From the IMG/VR virus record IMGVR_UViG_3300027974_002090, positions 1 through 53,779 of that record: DNA of 53,779 nucleotides; one strand, given 5' to 3'. Positions 13,691-22,368 of this stretch are shown here, one piece after another. The stretch is from a virus. Positions within the stretch are counted from its first letter, which is position 1, and every line of letters starts with the position of its first letter. The translations under genes were made by a program, and so were the position numbers. Under the pieces are notes generated by a model. The model made no database searches, had not been told where the DNA came from, and worked only from the letters and a program-made list of their open reading frames with translations.

Positions 13691-15958
13691 ATGGATATAA
13701 CAATTATAAAACGAGATGGAAAAAGAGAGACATTTGACGCAAACAAGATCAATAAAGTCTTAGAATGGGCAACCGAAAATATAAAAGATGTTAATGTAAC
13801 AGATATTATTGTTAAAGCTAAACTTTCAATTATAGATTCTATAACATCAGAATCTATACATGATGCGCTTATTGCTTCGGCAGAAGACCTTATAACTATT
13901 GATTCTCCAAATTATGAAAAAGTTGCAGCTAATCTCTTAAATTATAAACTAAGAAAAATTGTATGGGGTGGTAAAAATCCTCCAAAATTATTAGATTTTT
14001 TAAAAAACTTAATAAGTCAGAAGTATTATGACTCTTCTCTCTTAGAGAAATATTCGGAAAAAGAAATCAACAAAATAAACGAGATGATTGACCATGACAG
14101 AGATTTCTTATTTCCTTATGGCGGATTAACTCAATTAATGAGTAAATATCTTATTCAAAATAGAAAAACTAAACAAATTCTGGAAACTCCGCAATTTCAG
14201 ATTATAGGAATGGCTATGTCTCTTTTTGCCAATGAAAAGGAAGATAGAATAAATTGGATTAAGAATTTTTATATAGAAACAAGTAAGAATTTTTCAGTTA
14301 ATTGGCCAACTCCTGTTTTGGCTGGTGCAAGAACTCCAGTAAAATCTTATAGTAGTTGCTGTCTCATAGATATTTTGGACACAAAACATAGCCTGTTTGC
14401 CGCTAATACTACTATGGGAATGGTGACATGTGATAAATTTGGTGTAGGTTTTAACCTATCCCGTCTTCGTCCAATCAACTCCACCATTAAAAACGGAGAG
14501 ACGCTACACAGTGGTGTTGTAGCATGGCTAAAAATGTATCAAGAAACTATCAAGGCATGTCAGCAAGGTGGTGCAAGACGAGGAGCAGCAACAGTAACAT
14601 TTCCTATATTTCATCCAGAGATAATGACTATTCTGCAATTGAAGAATAACCAAGGAACGCATGAAAACAGAGTTCATCACTTAGATTATTCTATAGGAAT
14701 ATCTAATATTTTCTGGAACCGCATTAAAAATAAACAAAAAATATCACTATTTTCTAGTAAAGATGTTCCTGATTTATACGAGGTTTTTGGAACACCAGAT
14801 TTTGATAATTTGTATATCAAGTACGAAAACGATAAAACAATACCACGTATAGAAGTTCAGTCTATAGGATCTGATGGATTGGCTACAATGCTAATGACAG
14901 AAAGATTAGAAACTGCTAGATATTACATACTCAATGTTGATCATTCCAACGAGTATTCTCCATGGAAAGACACTATTCAGATGAGTAACCTATGTCAGGA
15001 AATACTACAACCGCTAAAAGCAGAGAGATTTACAAATGATCCAGAAGCAGAAATTGGGGTTTGTGTTTTAGCGTGTGTTAATATGCTAAAAATTAAAAAT
15101 GACGAACATCACCGTAGAGTGTGTCAGTTAATCGTAAAAACTTTAAATAATCTTATTGACATTCAAGAATATACAGTAAAGGGATGTGAAAATTTTGCAA
15201 AAAATAAAAGATCATTAGGAATAGGAGTTACTAATTTTGCTGGGTGGTTAGCATCTAAAGGTTTTAATCATGAGAGTCAAGAATCACTCGAATTGACAAA
15301 TGAATTTTTTGAGAAGCAACAATATTATTTGATGGATGCTAGTACACAATTAGCTAAAATTGATGGACCTGCTCCTCATTTTCATCGTTCGAAATATCAT
15401 AAAGGAGAATATAGTCCTCTAGATTTGTATTGTAAGAACGTTGATAAATTAGTTAAAAGTAACAATTTAGATTGGACTGGATTGATGAAAGACATATCAG
15501 AATATGGTATGAGAAATATGACATTAACTGCGCAAATGCCTGTAGAAAGCAGCAGTGTAGTTCAAGGTTCTACAAACGGAGTTGAACCCATAACATCGTA
15601 CATTATAAAAAAGAGTTCTTTAGAAAAGACCGCAATTCAAATTGTTCCAAATTTAAAATATAAACATGTTTATACTAAAAAATCTGACATTAAAAATAAC
15701 GAAAAATTAATAAAACTTAATGCGGTTATTTCTAAATGGTTAGATATGTCTAGTAGTTTCAATATGTATTTTGATAGCGAAGTTTATCCAGATAGCAATA
15801 TTCCTTTAAGTGTTTTATTAAAAGAACATATGATGGCAACACACTATGGGATAAAAACTTTTTATTATTGCAACACCAAAAAGAAAAAAGATAGTTTAGC
15901 AAATGCTGAACTTGAAGATAATCAATCCGAATGTGCAGGTGGAGCCTGTACGCTTTAA
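13691..15958 (+). CDS. nrdA: Ribonucleoside-diphosphate reductase, large subunit
   Basis: A 755-residue class I NrdA. Residues 1-90 form an ATP-cone-like domain (IIKRDGKRETFDANKINKVL). The catalytic core has the SSCCL cysteine, FGVGFNLSRLRP, QQGGARRGAATV, NLCQEI (radical-bearing loop) and MPVESSSVVQGSTNGVEPI. The C-terminus CAGGACTL carries the two shuttle cysteines that pass electrons from a redoxin. It reduces ribonucleoside diphosphates for phage DNA synthesis with the NrdB subunit encoded next. The length agrees with the T4/E. coli enzyme. The 200 bp upstream hold the rIIB terminator but no clear promoter. Confidence 0.96.
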   Translation: MDITIIKRDGKRETFDANKINKVLEWATENIKDVNVTDIIVKAKLSIIDSITSESIHDALIASAEDLITIDSPNYEKVAANLLNYKLRKIVWGGKNPPKLLDFLKNLISQKYYDSSLLEKYSEKEINKINEMIDHDRDFLFPYGGLTQLMSKYLIQNRKTKQILETPQFQIIGMAMSLFANEKEDRINWIKNFYIETSKNFSVNWPTPVLAGARTPVKSYSSCCLIDILDTKHSLFAANTTMGMVTCDKFGVGFNLSRLRPINSTIKNGETLHSGVVAWLKMYQETIKACQQGGARRGAATVTFPIFHPEIMTILQLKNNQGTHENRVHHLDYSIGISNIFWNRIKNKQKISLFSSKDVPDLYEVFGTPDFDNLYIKYENDKTIPRIEVQSIGSDGLATMLMTERLETARYYILNVDHSNEYSPWKDTIQMSNLCQEILQPLKAERFTNDPEAEIGVCVLACVNMLKIKNDEHHRRVCQLIVKTLNNLIDIQEYTVKGCENFAKNKRSLGIGVTNFAGWLASKGFNHESQESLELTNEFFEKQQYYLMDASTQLAKIDGPAPHFHRSKYHKGEYSPLDLYCKNVDKLVKSNNLDWTGLMKDISEYGMRNMTLTAQMPVESSSVVQGSTNGVEPITSYIIKKSSLEKTAIQIVPNLKYKHVYTKKSDIKNNEKLIKLNAVISKWLDMSSSFNMYFDSEVYPDSNIPLSVLLKEHMMATHYGIKTFYYCNTKKKKDSLANAELEDNQSECAGGACTL

Positions 15959-15969
15959 AATCAAACTAT

Positions 15970-17028
15970 ATGAACACAGTACTAAATAAAAAACCAGTAG
16001 ATATTTTACAACAGCCAATGTTTTTTGGCGAAGACTTAGGATTGCAGAGATACGATATTGTAAAATATCCAGAATTTCAAAAATCTTACGAGAATCAACG
16101 AAAAAATTACTGGCAACCTAATGAAATTCCTATTTCTAACGACCGAGCGCAGTTTGAAAATTTAACAGAAACAGAAAGATTTGTTTTTGTAAATAATCTA
16201 TCCTTTCAGACAGTAGGCGATTCTTGTCTTTCGAGAACTATTGAAAGTCTTAAAAAATATGTTTCAAATTCTGAATTAGAGTTTGCTATGAATTGGTGGA
16301 CGCTTATGGAAAATACGCATTCCGAGAGCTATACGCATATTCTTAGAAACATTGTAAAAAAACCAAGTGAATTTTTTGATAGCATTTATGAAAATGAAGA
16401 AGTAATGAAACGTGCTTCTCAACTCACTGAGCAATTTGATAAATTACTGTCGTCCGTGGGTAATTCTCCGAAAGAAGAGATATTTAAAACGGTTCTCTCA
16501 CTACAAATAGCAGAGGGTATATTATTTTATGTAAGTTTTGCATGTACTTACTGGTTTGGTAGTCGTGGTCTTATGAAGGGAAATGCAGATATTATCAAGC
16601 TTATTAATAGAGATGAAGATTTACATGTAGCCATTACACAAAATATCATTCGTAGATGGAAAACTGATCCATCTGAAGGTTTTTCTGATATAATTAATCA
16701 AAACGAAAATTTAATTTATGAATTTTATAAAATGGCTGTTCAGCATGAAAAGGATTGGGCTACATATTTATGTAGTCGGGGTCCGTTATTAGGTCTTTCT
16801 CTTCAGCAACTTCAAAGTTATCCTGAATGGTTGGCCAATATTCGTCTTCGTTCAATGGGGTACGACCAAATTTTCGAAACAAAGAAAAACCCAATGGGAA
16901 GTTGGATCAAGGAATATATAAATTCGGATGAAATTGATGTGGCTCCTCAAGAAAAACCTATATTAGACTACGAAAAGGGAAAGATTAGTAACGATCTTGA
17001 TTCAATGGATTTAAATTTCGAATTTTAA
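15970..17028 (+). CDS. nrdB: Ribonucleoside-diphosphate reductase, small subunit
   Basis: A 352-residue class I NrdB. The diiron ligands are in ENTHSESYTHI (E-x-x-H with the radical tyrosine four residues after His), LQIAEGILFYV and NRDEDLHVAI (E-D-L-H). The conserved aromatic segment FACTYWFGSRGLM is present. It generates the tyrosyl radical used by NrdA. The start at 15970 is 11 bp after the nrdA stop; a longer in-frame start would overlap nrdA and adds nothing conserved. The C-terminus ends in SMDLNFEF, fitting the usual NrdA-docking tail. Confidence 0.95.
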   Translation: MNTVLNKKPVDILQQPMFFGEDLGLQRYDIVKYPEFQKSYENQRKNYWQPNEIPISNDRAQFENLTETERFVFVNNLSFQTVGDSCLSRTIESLKKYVSNSELEFAMNWWTLMENTHSESYTHILRNIVKKPSEFFDSIYENEEVMKRASQLTEQFDKLLSSVGNSPKEEIFKTVLSLQIAEGILFYVSFACTYWFGSRGLMKGNADIIKLINRDEDLHVAITQNIIRRWKTDPSEGFSDIINQNENLIYEFYKMAVQHEKDWATYLCSRGPLLGLSLQQLQSYPEWLANIRLRSMGYDQIFETKKNPMGSWIKEYINSDEIDVAPQEKPILDYEKGKISNDLDSMDLNFEF

Positions 17029-17030
17029 AA

Positions 17031-17618
17031 ATGAAATCTAAACAAAGATGGAATAATGAAGAAGATTCTTTTATAATTGAAAATTATGAAAGAATAGGAG
17101 CTAAGGCTTGTGCAACAAAATTACAAAAAACGCTATCTTCGATATATTCTAGAGCTACTACTTTAAATATTCAGAAAAAAATAGAGCTATCAAAAACAGG
17201 AGTTATTCCTAAGAGAATTATTAATCAGATAAAAGTTCACGCGAAATCTAAAAACAGGATATGTGATATAACCGAAGAAGATATTTTAGACTTATGGATT
17301 AAACAGAATAAAAAATGCGCTTTAACAGGTACATATATCCAATTCCATAACGTATTTAAATTATCAACGGCTTCTGTTGATAGAATAGATTCTAAAAAAG
17401 GTTATACTATTGATAACGTGCAACTTCTACATAAAGATATAAATTTATCTAAAAGAATATATTCAGACGAATATTATATTTATTTATGTAAATTAGTTGC
17501 AGAAAATAATAAAAATTCTGAATTTGAGAGAAAATCCTTAGTTTGGCTGGACGACTATTACAACGATACCATCTATCCAGTAAATACTATGTTTGGGTGT
17601 GCAACTTGTGAAGATTAA
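17031..17618 (+). CDS. HNH-type endonuclease between nrdB and an epimerase gene
   Basis: A 195-residue protein. Residues 1-50 look like a Myb/SANT or helix-turn-helix DNA-binding segment (RWNNEEDSFIIENY, then IGAKACATKLQKTLSSIYSR). Residues 85-150 hold an HNH-type domain (KKCALTGTYIQF, then SVDRIDSKKGYTIDNVQLLHKDIN), the form with an Asp-Arg-Ile-Asp core. It starts 2 bp after nrdB and is probably a homing endonuclease in the nrd operon, a common site for such elements. The last 25 residues (ending NTMFGCATCED) do not look like HNH sequence and may derive from another gene. Confidence 0.8.
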   Translation: MKSKQRWNNEEDSFIIENYERIGAKACATKLQKTLSSIYSRATTLNIQKKIELSKTGVIPKRIINQIKVHAKSKNRICDITEEDILDLWIKQNKKCALTGTYIQFHNVFKLSTASVDRIDSKKGYTIDNVQLLHKDINLSKRIYSDEYYIYLCKLVAENNKNSEFERKSLVWLDDYYNDTIYPVNTMFGCATCED

Positions 17619-17621
17619 CAT

Positions 17622-18401
17622 ATGAAAAAAAAATATCTTTTAATAGGAAACAATATAGTTTCAGAATACTTTAAAAATAATCCAGACTTTGAAGTTGTAT
17701 CTTGGCAATGGGTTTATGATTCAATTGACCGTTTAGATCAATACTCTGCGGTAATTTATTGTGAAGAAATGAGAGAAGGAAATTTTGCTGAGTTACTAAC
17801 AGTTAATTACTCTATTCCTTCGCATATTTTAGATTATACAAAACAAAAGAAAATTCCATTTGTTTATATTTCCACTGCTGAACTATACAAAGGTAACTAC
17901 GAGTGGAACAATACAAAAGAAGATTTAACCGAATTAAATACTTCAAGCACTTATTTATTAACTAAGCGATTAGCCGAAGTTCTTATTGAAAAAAGTAACG
18001 GACTTATACTTCGAATAAAAAATCCTTTTAGCGAATATTATCATTCTGATAACTGGCTTGTAAAAATAACACATAGTGATGTTCCTAAAAACTGGATGGA
18101 TTGTCACACTTATCTTCCAGACTTAGAAAAAGCTTTACTAACTTTGTTAGAAAACAAGAACAATGGAATTTATAATGTTGTTCAGACAGAAACAGGTTCA
18201 GATTTATATTATTTACAAATTCTTAAAATTGATAAATTTGCAAGTTTAAGTATAGATAATGACGGTGATGTATCAGAAAAGCAAATAGGTGCAGATGTCA
18301 ATTCAACAAAAATTAGAAACTATATAGATTTACAGCCTATGGACTTTGCAGTATTATATTGTTACACAAAATTAAAAGATAAACTTGACAATTTCCTCTA
18401 A
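17622..18401 (+). CDS. NAD(P)-dependent epimerase/dehydratase-like (RmlD-type SDR)
   Basis: A 259-residue extended short-chain dehydrogenase-like protein. FVYISTAELYKGNYEWNNTKE matches the catalytic Ser/Thr strand, and STYLLTKRLAEVLI carries the Tyr-x-x-x-Lys pair. The region after it (LILRIKNPF, then the HTYLPDLEKALLTLLEN segment) fits sugar-nucleotide epimerases and dTDP-4-dehydrorhamnose reductases. The N-terminal nucleotide-binding loop is degenerate (LLIGNNIVSEYF), so cofactor binding is uncertain. It may modify a nucleotide sugar used by the glycan module, though that lies far away. Confidence 0.75.
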   Translation: MKKKYLLIGNNIVSEYFKNNPDFEVVSWQWVYDSIDRLDQYSAVIYCEEMREGNFAELLTVNYSIPSHILDYTKQKKIPFVYISTAELYKGNYEWNNTKEDLTELNTSSTYLLTKRLAEVLIEKSNGLILRIKNPFSEYYHSDNWLVKITHSDVPKNWMDCHTYLPDLEKALLTLLENKNNGIYNVVQTETGSDLYYLQILKIDKFASLSIDNDGDVSEKQIGADVNSTKIRNYIDLQPMDFAVLYCYTKLKDKLDNFL

Positions 18402-18467
18402 TCTAGTAAGTTGAGGTGTGTGTATAATAAAATATATTACTCAGATTTCCTTTAAAACTCCAAAACT

Positions 18468-18758
18468 GTGAAAAAAACTAAACAACAACAACATCCTGAT
18501 TCCGAAGTAGAGAATGTAGAATACCAGGATATTCTCAATCCTTCTCCTGATTCGTTTATACATTCATATCGTCCGTTAAATTTTTCTTTATTAGATTTAT
18601 GTATTAAATATTACTTTTTTTTACAAAAAACCTATTTTTCTTCTTATTTATTGCAAAATAAAAAAGAAGAAATTGTTATCAAAAAAATTAAAAAAACTAA
18701 TAAGAAAGGAAAAAACAGTGAATTTAAGAGATATTGTAAATTGCAATCAAAATTATAA
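18468..18758 (+). CDS. Doubtful small ORF with GTG start
   Basis: A 96-residue ORF starting with GTG, very rich in lysine and aromatic residues, with no recognised family. It overlaps the following gene by 41 bp in another frame. A TATAAT occurs upstream (about 18423) without a good -35 box. It may be coding, or part of an A-rich leader region for the next gene. Confidence 0.3.
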   Translation: MKKTKQQQHPDSEVENVEYQDILNPSPDSFIHSYRPLNFSLLDLCIKYYFFLQKTYFSSYLLQNKKEEIVIKKIKKTNKKGKNSEFKRYCKLQSKL

Positions 18759-19356
18759 AATTTATATCGCTGGACCTATGACAGGTCTTCCAGAGTATAA
18801 TTACCCAAAGTTCTATGAGATAGAAAGCCTTTTGCGTGAAATTGGTTATTCTTTCATTTTTAATCCTGCTGAAATTGCAAATGGTGAAACGGGTCATCAT
18901 TACAGTTATTACATTCGTGAATCACTTAAAATGATTTCAAAAGCAGATGCAGTAGTTTTCTTAAATGATTGGGAAAATAGTAAAGGCGCTAATCTTGAGT
19001 TTCATGCAGCAAAGTTAATGGGTCTTAAATGTTGGAACGAAAATCTTGATGTTTTAGAGCTTAAAAAAGATGAACATGAAAAAAGTATTTGCGAAATTGC
19101 AGATCATCTTGTAAGCTTTGATCGTCAGTCATTATATGGTCATCCTTATGATAATTTTACTGACATTGGCAGAGTATGGGGAATGCAACTTGGTCTTCCA
19201 GACATTTCACCAGAAACGGTTGGACTTATGATGGTTGGTGTGAAACTTTCCCGTGAAAAGTTTCAACCAAAAAGAGATAATTTAATTGACGGAGCTGGTT
19301 TTTTTAAATGCGTTGATATGATTCATCAAAAGAAAACAGAATTAAACCATAAATAA
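18718..19356 (+). CDS. DUF4406-like (deoxyribosyltransferase fold) protein fused to a phage C-terminal domain
   Basis: A 212-residue protein. Residues 12-115 resemble DUF4406/nucleoside 2-deoxyribosyltransferase-like proteins: IYIAGPMTGLPEYNYPKF at the start, FNPAEI, and a helix with KADAVVFLNDWENSKGANLE. Residues 135-205 form a second conserved phage domain with SLYGHPYDNFTDIGRVWG and VGVKLSREKFQPKRDNLIDGAGF (DUF6378-like). A GTG start at 18718 is chosen because AGAAAGGA precedes it at Shine-Dalgarno distance. It lies just ahead of a MazG-like gene, so a nucleotide-pool role is likely but not shown. Confidence 0.78.
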   Translation: MNLRDIVNCNQNYKIYIAGPMTGLPEYNYPKFYEIESLLREIGYSFIFNPAEIANGETGHHYSYYIRESLKMISKADAVVFLNDWENSKGANLEFHAAKLMGLKCWNENLDVLELKKDEHEKSICEIADHLVSFDRQSLYGHPYDNFTDIGRVWGMQLGLPDISPETVGLMMVGVKLSREKFQPKRDNLIDGAGFFKCVDMIHQKKTELNHK

Positions 19357-19388
19357 AATTGCCGAGAAAAACAAAAAAAAACAAACTT

Positions 19389-19730
19389 ATGAATACAAAT
19401 ACAACATTTATAGAAACCTTTAACATTATATCCAAAAATGTTCATGAAACGGCTAAAGAAAAAGGCTGGTGGGAAAATGACCGAAACGACGGAGAACTTA
19501 TAGCTCTTATTCATTCTGAGCTTTCAGAAGCTCTTGAAGCATTGCGAAACGATAATCCTCCTGATGATAAGATTCCTGAATTTAGTGGAGCAGAAGCAGA
19601 GTTAGCTGACGTTATAATTCGTATAATGGATTTTACAGCAGCAAGAAAATATCGTATTGCAGAAGCATTAGTAGCAAAAATCGAAATGAATAAGACTAGA
19701 AGTTATAAGCACGGAAATAAAAAGTTTTAA
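19389..19730 (+). CDS. MazG-like nucleotide pyrophosphohydrolase
   Basis: A 113-residue all-helical protein with the MazG signature: ELIALIHSELSEALEALRN supplies the E-x-x-E metal ligands, AELADVIIRIMDFTA the E-x-x-D pair, and KIEMNKTRSYKHG the C-terminal basic helix. Such enzymes hydrolyse dNTPs or ppGpp-like nucleotides; phage versions are thought to tune nucleotide pools and the host starvation response. The ATG at 19389 starts the conserved part. It ends the plus-strand early or middle gene run before the late region. Confidence 0.85.
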   Translation: MNTNTTFIETFNIISKNVHETAKEKGWWENDRNDGELIALIHSELSEALEALRNDNPPDDKIPEFSGAEAELADVIIRIMDFTAARKYRIAEALVAKIEMNKTRSYKHGNKKF

Positions 19731-19751
19731 TCTATAAAAAATCTATACAAT

Positions 19752-19785
19752 CGTTGGGCATGAATAAATATTTTCATGCCCAACG
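19752..19785. promoter_or_regulatory. Perfect hairpin holding a late promoter box and a start codon
   Basis: 13-bp perfect inverted repeat (19752-19764 and 19773-19785, CGTTGGGCATGAA and its complement). AATAAATA (19763-19770) spans its 8-nt loop. The start codon of the subtilase gene (19776) lies inside the second arm. A transcript begun upstream would fold the start codon into the stem; one begun at the late promoter would lack the first arm. Confidence 0.75.
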
Positions 19786-20771
19786 AATGTTTTCTTCCCC
19801 GATACGAAATTCACGATGTAGGTAGTGCTCATGTACTATCTCAGATTTATCCTCAAAATGTGAGAGATTTAAATATACCAAAAATTTGGAGTAAAAGTAA
19901 AGGTAAAAGAGTAAAAGTAATGGTTCTAGACACTGGTTGTCCAATAGATCATCCTGATTTGATGAAAAACATAGACTTAAGTAAATGTCAGTCTTTTATT
20001 GACGGAGAAGATATATTTGATTCTTATATTGGCCATGGATGTCACTGCACCGGCACGATTGGTGCAATAAACAACACAGAAGGCATTGTTGGTATTGCGC
20101 CTGAAGTTACAATTATTACAGGAAAAGTGTTAGATAAAAATGGTCGTAGTAAAAATGATAGCATTTTAAAAGGATTACAGTATTGTTTAAAAATATGTCC
20201 TGATGTAATTAATCTTAGCCTTGGCGGTCCAGATCCAATGCCAGAAGTTCATGAGGTTATTAAAAAACTAGTTTCGAACGGAACTGTAGTAGTTTGTGCA
20301 GCAGGTAATAATGGTGAAGAAAACATTCTTTATCCTGCAAAATATGAAGAAGTAATTACAGTTGGTTCTTATTCTGATACAATTTTAAAAGATCGTTCAA
20401 AGTTTTCTTCATGGGGAAAAGAATTAGATATTATGGCACCAGGAGATAAAATTCTTTCAACATATCTTAACAAAGGTTATGCGGTTCTGAGCGGAACAAG
20501 CATGGCAACTCCTGTTATTACTGGTGTTGTTGCTCTTATTATTTCAAAATATAAAGCAGAAAATAAAAATTTAACTGTTGACGAAATTAAGAAAATGTTA
20601 TATAGTACTGCAATTGATGTAGAGAATAAAGGCTGGGACAATCACAGCGGTTGGGGAATTGTAAATCCTGAAAGTATTTTTGGGGAAGTTGTAACAATTC
20701 AATCAATTGCTAGCTTTTCAAAGCTTCAAAAACTATTCGATAAAGTTCTTAAATTTTTTAAACTAAAATGA
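19776..20771 (+). CDS. Subtilisin-like serine protease (S8)
   Basis: A 331-residue subtilase with the full catalytic triad in order: Asp in VMVLDTG (about 53), His in GHGCHCTGTIGA (about 89; Cys replaces the usual Thr) and Ser in GTSMATPVITG (about 248). The oxyanion Asn lies in CAAGNNGEE. There is no signal peptide or long propeptide, so it acts in the cytoplasm or in the virion. It is not the T4-type prohead protease. Its start codon is in a hairpin with a late promoter box. It could process virion proteins or degrade host proteins late in infection. Confidence 0.92.
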   Translation: MPNECFLPRYEIHDVGSAHVLSQIYPQNVRDLNIPKIWSKSKGKRVKVMVLDTGCPIDHPDLMKNIDLSKCQSFIDGEDIFDSYIGHGCHCTGTIGAINNTEGIVGIAPEVTIITGKVLDKNGRSKNDSILKGLQYCLKICPDVINLSLGGPDPMPEVHEVIKKLVSNGTVVVCAAGNNGEENILYPAKYEEVITVGSYSDTILKDRSKFSSWGKELDIMAPGDKILSTYLNKGYAVLSGTSMATPVITGVVALIISKYKAENKNLTVDEIKKMLYSTAIDVENKGWDNHSGWGIVNPESIFGEVVTIQSIASFSKLQKLFDKVLKFFKLK

Positions 20772-21070
20772 CTATTACAGATTTATTTCTTTTTTTATTC
20801 GCAACAGCAGGTCTTACATTTATAATTGTTCATTCAACAATTATGGACAAGCTTCGTATTCGCCAAACACTTAATAAAAATTCTTTTCTAAAAGACTTAA
20901 TTAAATGCTCTCTTTGTACAGGATTTTGGGTTGCAGCTTTTTTCTCAACTATTGTTTTTCCTTCTAAAATGTTCTTATTAACATTTGCTGGTAGTGCATT
21001 TGCCTTTTTATTTGAAAGAACTACTATTTTTTTGGACGAAAAAATTCACCAAATTACAAAACATGAATGA
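20768..21070 (+). CDS. DUF1360-like small membrane protein
   Basis: A 100-residue protein with hydrophobic segments at about 4-22 and 52-90. A Cys-containing LIKCSLCTGFWVAAFF motif characteristic of DUF1360 lies between them. It should sit in the inner membrane. The start overlaps the protease stop by 4 nt, so the two are co-translated. Function unknown; a role in lysis or membrane remodelling is only a guess. Confidence 0.75.
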   Translation: MTITDLFLFLFATAGLTFIIVHSTIMDKLRIRQTLNKNSFLKDLIKCSLCTGFWVAAFFSTIVFPSKMFLLTFAGSAFAFLFERTTIFLDEKIHQITKHE

Positions 21071-21308
21071 ATCACAACATATAAACATAACATCTCTCTG
21101 TGACGGATATGCACAGGTTGAACCTGACGAAATAGAAAATTTCAAAAATATTTACTTTCATGTTGTTCGTGATGAACAAACTTTATTTCCTTTTATATAT
21201 CTAGAGAGTAGTCTTATAAAAGGTTATGTAGAAAAAACTATAATTAATATTCGTAAAAACGAATACATAATTGAAAAAGAAGGAAAGAAAACTACTTCTT
21301 CTTTTTAG
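21063..21308 (+). CDS. Small hypothetical protein
   Basis: An 81-residue acidic protein of predicted mixed alpha/beta content with no family recognised. It overlaps the upstream DUF1360 gene by 8 nt, so it belongs to the same late operon. Its 3' end overlaps the convergent minus-strand gene ending at 21292. Confidence 0.6.
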   Translation: MNESQHINITSLCDGYAQVEPDEIENFKNIYFHVVRDEQTLFPFIYLESSLIKGYVEKTIINIRKNEYIIEKEGKKTTSSF

Positions 21309-21540
21309 ATTTCCAAGATATTCTTTTAGAACTTTTCTTTTTCTTCATAGAAGAATTACACTGAGAAAGTGTAGGACGACAGGCGGGATAGCTTTTACGC
21401 TTCTCGCCTTTTTGTCGTCCACAAGGTTTTTTAGTTTTACAGTCTACCCATCCTGGCTTTCCGCCACTTTTATGAGAAAACCAGTCATGAAGACTTTCTT
21501 CTCCTAAGATAGAATTTACAAAACTGTCAAATTGATTCAT
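21292..21540 (-). CDS. Conserved basic Cys protein (DUF5872-like)
   Basis: An 82-residue, strongly basic protein with the block KPGWVDCKTKKPCGRQKGEK, then YPACRPT, which I associate with marine and T4-like phage proteins (DUF5872-like). The three or four cysteines suggest a small metal-binding or disulfide unit. A lysine/serine tail follows. Its start codon overlaps the stop of the next upstream gene, in an ATGA arrangement. Function unknown; possibly a DNA-binding virion protein. Confidence 0.7.
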   Translation of the reverse strand: MNQFDSFVNSILGEESLHDWFSHKSGGKPGWVDCKTKKPCGRQKGEKRKSYPACRPTLSQCNSSMKKKKSSKRISWKSKKKK

Positions 21541-21674
21541 TTCTTTTTAGATTTTCCCCAATTGCTTGCACCTTTCTTACGACACTGCACAAGAGCACCG
21601 CTTGAATAAGCACTAGGGAATACCCGATAACGTGCTTTTACTTTATGATAACATGCATCTTTTTTTCCAGCCAT
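21537..21674 (-). CDS. Tiny conserved phage protein
   Basis: A 45-residue basic protein beginning MAGKKDACYHKVKARYRV and ending in GASNWGKSKKK, a pattern familiar from short proteins of cyanophage-like genomes (ACYHKVK, PSAYSSGALVQCRK). It is coupled to the downstream gene by an ATGA overlap. The basic composition suggests nucleic-acid binding or packaging, but no function is known. Confidence 0.72.
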   Translation of the reverse strand: MAGKKDACYHKVKARYRVFPSAYSSGALVQCRKKGASNWGKSKKK

Positions 21675-21676
21675 AA

Positions 21677-22060
21677 TTATCTACAAGAAGATGAGCAAAT
21701 ATAGTCCTCTGGTGGGAACTTAGAATATTGATAAGCAATCGCCTTACCACTTGCGAGAGTAATGCTTGTTAATGGTGCAAACCATGTTTGACTAGAAGTG
21801 AAAGCAACATTTGTAAAGCTTGATCCATTTACTTGATAGATTAAGGTTTTATTATCGTCTGCTATAGAACGAAATCCTGCACTAGAAACAACAGAATTTG
21901 CTAAGAAGTCTATTTTATAAAATACAAAAGAAGATGTACTAGGAGTAAAAGTTCCTGCTCCACTCAAATAAACTTGTCCGTGTCCGCCTGTCATTAATTC
22001 CCATGCAAATAATTCTCTGCGGTCATTATAACTTATGCTTGTGCTTGGTTGAAGATACAT
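21677..22060 (-). CDS. Probable virion surface protein
   Basis: A 127-residue protein rich in Ser, Thr, Ala and Gly with alternating beta-strand patterns (GQVYLSGAGTFTPSTSSFVFYKI; ITLASGKAIAYQY) and no basic or catalytic motifs. It resembles short head-decoration or tail-accessory proteins. A late box AATAAGTA (22067-22074) sits 6 nt before its ATG, in line with late structural expression. A Cys pair lies near the C-terminus (CSSSC). Confidence 0.6.
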   Translation of the reverse strand: MYLQPSTSISYNDRRELFAWELMTGGHGQVYLSGAGTFTPSTSSFVFYKIDFLANSVVSSAGFRSIADDNKTLIYQVNGSSFTNVAFTSSQTWFAPLTSITLASGKAIAYQYSKFPPEDYICSSSCR

Positions 22061-22065
22061 ATCTT

Positions 22066-22368
22066 TTACTTATTTAATTTTCTTATTTCATCATCAGAAA
22101 CTCCCATTTCACGAAGTTTATTAATTATAAATTTTAAACGGGAAATTTCATTTTCTTTTTGTTTTAATAAATTATTTCTTTTATTAGCATCATTTGTCAA
22201 ATTTATTTGTGAATCAAAAGTTTTAATATAATTTGCAATTTGAGAAGCAGCAGTTTTATAATCTTGCGGAGAATCTTTTGCAGCAAGTGGAGAGGTAGCA
22301 AGCGTTAGTGCTGCTCCAATACCACGAAGCATATTATTCTCATAGATTGTTGCAAGAGGGTCGTCCAT
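22066..22368 (-). CDS. Coiled-coil protein with IYEN-type N-terminus
   Basis: A 100-residue protein starting MDDPLATIYENNM, then an alanine-rich segment (GIGAALTLATSPLAAKD) and a helical, charged region likely to form a coiled coil. The N-terminus resembles MDNLSLIYENSL of the gene at 10443. The start at 22368 is fixed by the palindromic late promoter shared with the divergent gene. A longer ORF upstream would run through that promoter. Likely virion-associated. Confidence 0.65.
   Translation of the reverse strand: MDDPLATIYENNMLRGIGAALTLATSPLAAKDSPQDYKTAASQIANYIKTFDSQINLTNDANKRNNLLKQKENEISRLKFIINKLREMGVSDDEIRKLNK
22067..22074 (-). promoter_or_regulatory. Late-type promoter box AATAAGTA
   Basis: Minus-strand late-type box, 6 nt upstream of the ATG at 22060; it overlaps the stop codon of the upstream gene. 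Confidence 0.5.

Noticed and set aside
21271-21507. Plus-strand ORF opposite the basic Cys protein
   Set aside because: The minus-strand product matches a known phage pattern; this ORF has shadow-like composition.
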